64,000 bases of DNA from Mytilus galloprovincialis (taxonomy: Eukaryota; Mollusca; Bivalvia; Mytilida; Mytilidae). The stretch covers positions 55,293,121 through 55,357,120 of the forward strand of contig NC_134846.1 in assembly GCF_965363235.1 (NCBI RefSeq). The letters run 5' to 3'. Under the pieces are notes generated by a model. It was not told the DNA's origin. It saw only the letters and a program-made list of their open reading frames with translations, and did not search any database. This document shows positions 59,220-64,000 of this stretch, in pieces. Numbering within the stretch: the first letter of the stretch is position 1; every line of letters starts with the position of its first letter. The position numbers were made by a program, and so were the translations under genes.

Positions 59220-59790
59220 CCACAAAAAATGTTCATCTTCATTATCTCCATCTTGTAGTACTCCGCATCGTCGTTGTTGTCGTCAGCCTGCTCTGCACCA
59301 TCACTATCATCATCAACTTGTTCTCCTTGTTGTTGACATCTTCGTAGACAGCAATCTCCTCCTTCTTCATCATCATTTGTATCATCTCCTCCTCCTCATC
59401 GTTGTCGTTCTATCATCATCACTTCCCTCTTCCTTAACTACATTATTAGTCTTGTCCCCTTCGTAGTTTGCGTCTTCTTCGTCATTATTTTCCTCCTCTG
59501 CATCATTATTTGTATCATCCTGTATTTGGCGTCTTCTTTGTCGTCATCTTCCTCCTTCGCATTATCATTAGAATAATCTTGCCTTCCTTGAAGATGTCGT
59601 CTTCGTCGTCGTCACCCTCCTCCTCTCTCATCATCATTTGTATCATCTTGTCCTCCTCATCATTGTCGTTTTCGTCATCCATCATATTCCTCCTCTGCAT
59701 CATTGTTTGTATCATCTTGTAGTTGACATCTTCTTCCGTCATCATCTTCATCACCTTTCGCATCACCATCATCATCATCATCTTGTTCTC
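59220..59790. repeat. Trinucleotide-rich minisatellite (TCN/CAT)
   Basis: Imperfect units of about 60-80 bp share CATCATTTGTATCATCTTGT and GTCGTCATCTTCCTCCT-like segments, recurring near 59,360, 59,500, 59,630 and 59,700. Long open frames on both strands (serine/histidine-rich or methionine/aspartate-rich) are by-products of the repeat; I call no gene. Confidence 0.8.
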
Positions 59791-61119
59791 TCTGAACGAT
59801 TTGTATACTTATATAAATTACTAATGTGTCTTATTTTTACTAGTTAAATGAAAAATAAAATATGTAAAATATGAAATGTTGACCAACGACACATTTAATA
59901 TATTGACCTTTGATTTTTGCATTGACATTATGTGTATTTAATGATTGTGTTCTGTCACAATAAAATACTAGTGTTTTAAAAACAAAAAACGTAATGAAAT
60001 TTACATGTCCTTGCAAAACCATAATTTGATAAAAAACATTATGTTGGACTTTTTGATTTCATGTTTTGTAGTCTACCAAGTCACAGATCACTTTGAACAT
60101 TTCTTAACATTTAGATAATGTTGTTTCTCCTCATCTTAACATTATCCGATATATTACAGATTTGTACTCAATCTCATAAGAACTCATTCATGAATGAAAA
60201 ACCTGTGACAGATTTTGATAGATCACCGACAAAGTGATGGTAGCTCCGCCTCTTCCTTCTTTAATCCATAGACCGTGAGATTATTGCATAGTAAACTTCT
60301 TTAAGGGAATAGTTTTAGAGGAACACGACAACCCTGTATATCACCCAAAATAATCGGTGAGTAACATTTTATAAAATGTTCTTACTTTTATCCTTTAAAT
60401 ACGTACATATATAAATATATATTCATATACAGCTATGTGGTGCATATTTTGTCAACTATATGTAAATATTATGACATTTTTAACGTTTATAAATGCAATT
60501 ACTCAATTATTAATCAGGGACAAAATGAAGTGCTCTCATCGATCTGATAGCAATAAACAAAATATATTTCTATTTTTGTTTTTTTTTTTAAATACATTAG
60601 ATATGTAAATATTTTCGATTACGTGGTTACCGGTAATTATATTACCTAAGGTCAGTTATTTGTCTCAGGTTTATGACATACTTGTCATATCGTCATGTAA
60701 ATGGGTCAAATATGTGAGAAGAAAAATGAATAGCTAGAACTAAAAAGTTTTAAAATACCAAGATGGGCCAAATGTAAGTCAATGAAAGACAAGACAGAGA
60801 ACATGATGATCAAAAGAAAAAATGACAATTTGTCCAGCTGAGTTTAGAAAGAAAACTAAAGAATTGGCAACATGAATTGAATCAATGGAAAATTTGAAAT
60901 CAAAAGAAGATATACAGTTTAATCATTCTTAATACCGCCGATACAATGTATATGTTTTCTTGTTTATATAAACTTATATGGTCGATATACAGACGTTTTT
61001 ACGGGAACGTCCTTCAGAATGAATATTCAAGTTCAAAGGTTTTATGGTCAAATATACGTCATGTAAATATTATAGAGCATCAAACAATTCAGAAAAAAAA
61101 ATGGAAAATGGGCATTGAT
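59791..61119. other. Gene-free AT-rich stretch
   Basis: No gene, RNA gene or clear repeat recognised. Confidence 0.5.
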
Positions 61120-61276
61120 CAGATGCGGATTCAGAAATTTTTATAAGTGGAGGTGCACTGATTGCCAAAGAGGGGGCCCGATCCAGTCATGTTTCAGCGA
61201 TTTCCTATATAATCAACCAAATTTTTCCAGGGAAAAGGGAGGCCGGTCCCTGGGCCTCCCCCTAAATCCGCCTCTG
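61120..61276. mobile_element. Short MITE with CAGATGCGGATT / AATCCGCCTCTG ends
   Basis: 157 bp with inverted ends CAGATGCGGATTCAG and CTAAATCCGCCTCTG. TTGAT stands outside both ends. It resembles hAT-type MITEs by end sequence; the class is inferred. A possible related end is at about 31,890 (ATGGATCTGCCTCTG). Confidence 0.65.
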
Positions 61277-63110
61277 TTGATTTTAAATTTCATTTAGTAA
61301 ATAATTGAATTATCATCCTTGTGTTTAGTACACGGTTGATTTTTCTTCTTCATAAAAAGTTTTTAAATATCTATAATCGTCTTGTATATCTGAAGATTTT
61401 TTTTTCAAAATAGGCTGTAAAATATCCTAAACAAATTCGAACTACATCTCATCATTTTTTTTTTTTTTTTTTTTTTAAATTTTGGCAAACCAAACTGTGT
61501 GCACTGTTTGATAGATATACATTAGAGTGCTATTGTCAGATGACACAATAGGTTTAATGTTATGATGTATAAAAATATAATATTTACATGTTAAACGTCA
61601 TTGTTATATGTGTTTACATGTTACCTAAAAAATGTCATTGACCTTTTGAAATCATATCCTGGTGGTGAATATGATGGTACATAAAAAAGTAATTATCATT
61701 AATAATAGTAACATAAACTGGTATAATCGGTGATTTCCCATATAAGCTTGAGATTCAATTAACAAATGAAATGTTGATGCAATCGCAGATATGAACAGTT
61801 TATAAAGGAAGAACTTACAAGTTAACTTCTTATCTAGAAGCAAACTTCACTATTTGACATGTACATGATTAGAAATAATATAGAGCACAACTGTCGCCTC
61901 AAAATGATGTATTTCAACAGTAAATATATTTTGCGTTTATCTATTCAATGGTGAAATAAATTTTGGGCGACGACGCTTGTGTTCTATGATAATTGAGCTA
62001 AAATATTCTTAGAATAAGACTATTTTTATGCAAATATCTGAAAAGTCTGGATTTTATATCTTTTTATAATCCTGGTACCTTTGATAACTATTTTTAGACA
62101 CAGGCAAATTATATTATTAAGACTTTGCATATATTCTCATTTTCTAAACTCCCTTCTTCTGATGATTAAAAGTTTAATAAAATCTAATTGATAATCCAAT
62201 ATTATATTTTCGGAGAAGTAACAGAGTAAAATATGCTCTATATGTATCTATTCAACAGTACTAATCAATCAAATTTTCACCTATTTGACCTTTTCTTTTA
62301 ATACGAACGTATTGGCTTTAATTCGAACATAACATTTAAAGGTTGACACAAGACGTGCAAGAAGAAAATTTCTTGGAGAATAACCATTTAATGTTTTAGA
62401 AGGGTTTGAACATAAATATTCTGATATTGCAACTGTCAAAAAAAGTAAAATCACAAATATACTGAACTCCGAGGAAAATTCGATCGGAAAGTTCCTAATA
62501 ACATGGCAAAATCAAATGACATAACACATCAAACGAATGGACAACAACAAACATTTGTAATCTTTCTCAATGCATATTGAAAATTAATATCTAGAACAAC
62601 AAATTGTTGAAAATAGTAATTCATGTAAAAACAAAAAGTTAGCTTTTAAAGATGGTCAACATAATTTAACAAAGACATTGGAGAAAAAAAGAAAATCTAT
62701 CCTTAAAGCAGACCCCAAAAAAAAGGCATCTTTCTTAAAGTGTTTACTTATAAAATAGTGAACCTGTTCATGGCAGTGTTGAATATAGTACATGTATTAT
62801 CATTCTATGCCCCTTAACATATAAAGATAAATGTACCTACATTGCTACATGGAGAGCAAAAGCTTCTATAACTACTGTTCAATTAAAGATGCATAATCTT
62901 CGAATTGACTGATTCAATTGATGATTCACTAGTGTCAGATTGAAATAAACAACTCAACATATCATTCCATTTGGAATTATCTTATTAGAGTGAGAGTAAA
63001 TAGATTGGTAAAAAAATAGAGTATAAGTTCCAGATAGTTACCTCTTTTAACATAAAGGCATCCATGCAAATTATAATTGTGTGGTGTTCATACACTTCTT
63101 TTGATGTGAT
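61277..63110. other. Gene-free AT-rich stretch with two repeat scraps
   Basis: 62,066-62,096 matches the retrozyme tail (ATAATCCTGGTACCTTTGAT). 62,450-62,545 is an inverted match to 42,370-42,490. A poly-T run lies at 61,457-61,475. No gene seen. Confidence 0.55.
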
Positions 63111-63270
63111 CAGTGGCAGATTAAGGGGGCATGCACCCAATCCCCTTCGATTAGCAGAAAAAATATAATTTGTTCACTAAGCAACAGTCAACATTTGTTT
63201 CGGTTTGGTACGCTGAAAATTTGTTTTTGACACAATAATACCCCATTTCCTTGGAACCCTGGATCCTCTG
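63111..63270. mobile_element. Second short MITE of the same end type
   Basis: Ends CAGTGGCAGATTAAGGGG and CCCTGGATCCTCTG are inverted relatives of the 61,120 element; length is 160 bp. Target duplication is unclear. Confidence 0.55.
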
Positions 63271-63928
63271 ATTATGGGTTTCCTAATCCAAGTGAGATAG
63301 TTTTGATTATGGTGTGTTTTGTGTTGGTTTTCGTGTCTTTTTGTTTAATGAAAGGGAGCCATAATTCTGATCGAAGAACACGATTTAGATTTGAATAAGA
63401 TAACAGTGTGCATTTCATGTTAAATTATCATTAATAATAATAATAACAATTTGTTTTAATAATAATGATTATAATAATAATCTTTGTTTGAAGAAGATAG
63501 CCTCGCATAAGATGCAATTAATCTTCCTAACAGTTCTCTCATAATAAGTGCAAGTTAACAAATTGAATGTACTTAACATATCATATCCTCATACATGTAC
63601 ATGCATATTCAATATTATATATTCACTTACCATTGGTAAATCCGTTAAAAGAAAACATATAAGCAAATTAATTAACGGGCCATAGAGAGGCATATTTGTA
63701 CATACTAAGCAGGTAGTCACATGTATGATTGACATCTTGTTAATTAAACTATATATTCACCTACAATACATTCAAATCTTTGATGTGTGGTATATTTTCA
63801 TAGTCGCTCTCTCGATCTTTCAGTTGACACTTACATATAAACTGGTCCTATGACTTTAAGTGTACAAATCCAGTCATTATCCCTACGAATGTCCACTATG
63901 TTAATTTTAGAGTTTGTTATTGTAGCAA
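63271..63928. other. Gene-free AT-rich stretch
   Basis: An (AAT)n-like run lies at 63,430-63,480. No gene seen. Confidence 0.5.
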
Positions 63929-64000
63929 CTCAGTGTTTCTGTTGTTCTGTTGTATTCCTCTTACAGCTCAGTGTTTCTGTTGTTCTGTTGTATTCCTCTT
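63929..64000. repeat. 38-bp tandem repeat running off the window
   Basis: Unit CTCAGTGTTTCTGTTGTTCT plus 18 more bases occurs at 63,929 and 63,967, with the second copy cut by the window edge. The units are identical where both are visible. Confidence 0.85.

Noticed and set aside
59468-59781. Open frames of 84-89 codons on both strands
   Set aside because: They lie in a trinucleotide-rich minisatellite and are low complexity (serine/histidine or methionine/aspartate runs).

Overview
The window looks like nuclear DNA of a bivalve mollusc, most likely a marine mussel of the Mytilus type. The evidence is AT-rich sequence, two intron-rich animal genes, and dense repeats of kinds I associate with mussel genomes (hammerhead ribozyme repeats, Penelope-like elements, mussel-type SINE and MITE families). 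The species call is inference from memory, not a search.

Layout. 1-10,795 is a nested satellite. Subunits of about 130-160 bp, each with a near-palindrome GTTTCCATGGYAAC followed by GGCGGCCATTTTG, are grouped into higher-order units of about 0.75-1.1 kb. It runs into an array (10,796-11,412) of ten stem-loops spaced about 60 bp, in three sequence versions that all keep their pairing. 14,178-17,437 (minus) is FBXL15, a four-coding-exon F-box/leucine-rich-repeat gene. 18,837-38,915 (plus) is GGPS1, geranylgeranyl diphosphate synthase, in 11 coding exons. The two genes are head to head, with start codons 1.4 kb apart. Both have decayed copies of their 3' coding ends just downstream: a 99-bp tandem copy for FBXL15, and a roughly 1.7-kb copy carrying exons 10 and 11 for GGPS1.

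The GGPS1 introns carry several elements: a fold-back element in intron 1, a palindromic TTAA-flanked MITE, a family starting TTTATGCCCC with internal tandem copies, a 54-bp minisatellite, and a large terminal-inverted-repeat element starting a few bases after exon 9.

39-64 kb has no intact host gene that I can support. It is a repeat graveyard: fragments of one Penelope-like reverse-transcriptase element in both orientations, with the longest at about 55,100-57,500; a decayed LINE at about 52,980-54,280 (minus) holding a tRNA-derived SINE; a second SINE copy; and small MITEs. It also holds hammerhead ribozyme motifs. One is at 49,552. Two lie 357 bp apart at 54,310 and 54,667, the tandem arrangement known for animal retrozymes and Penelope-like element terminal repeats.

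The strongest candidates for something undescribed are the covarying stem-loops of the left-hand satellite and the repeated RFX/YY1-like motif pair in it. All coordinates were read by eye and may be off by a few bases at repeat edges.
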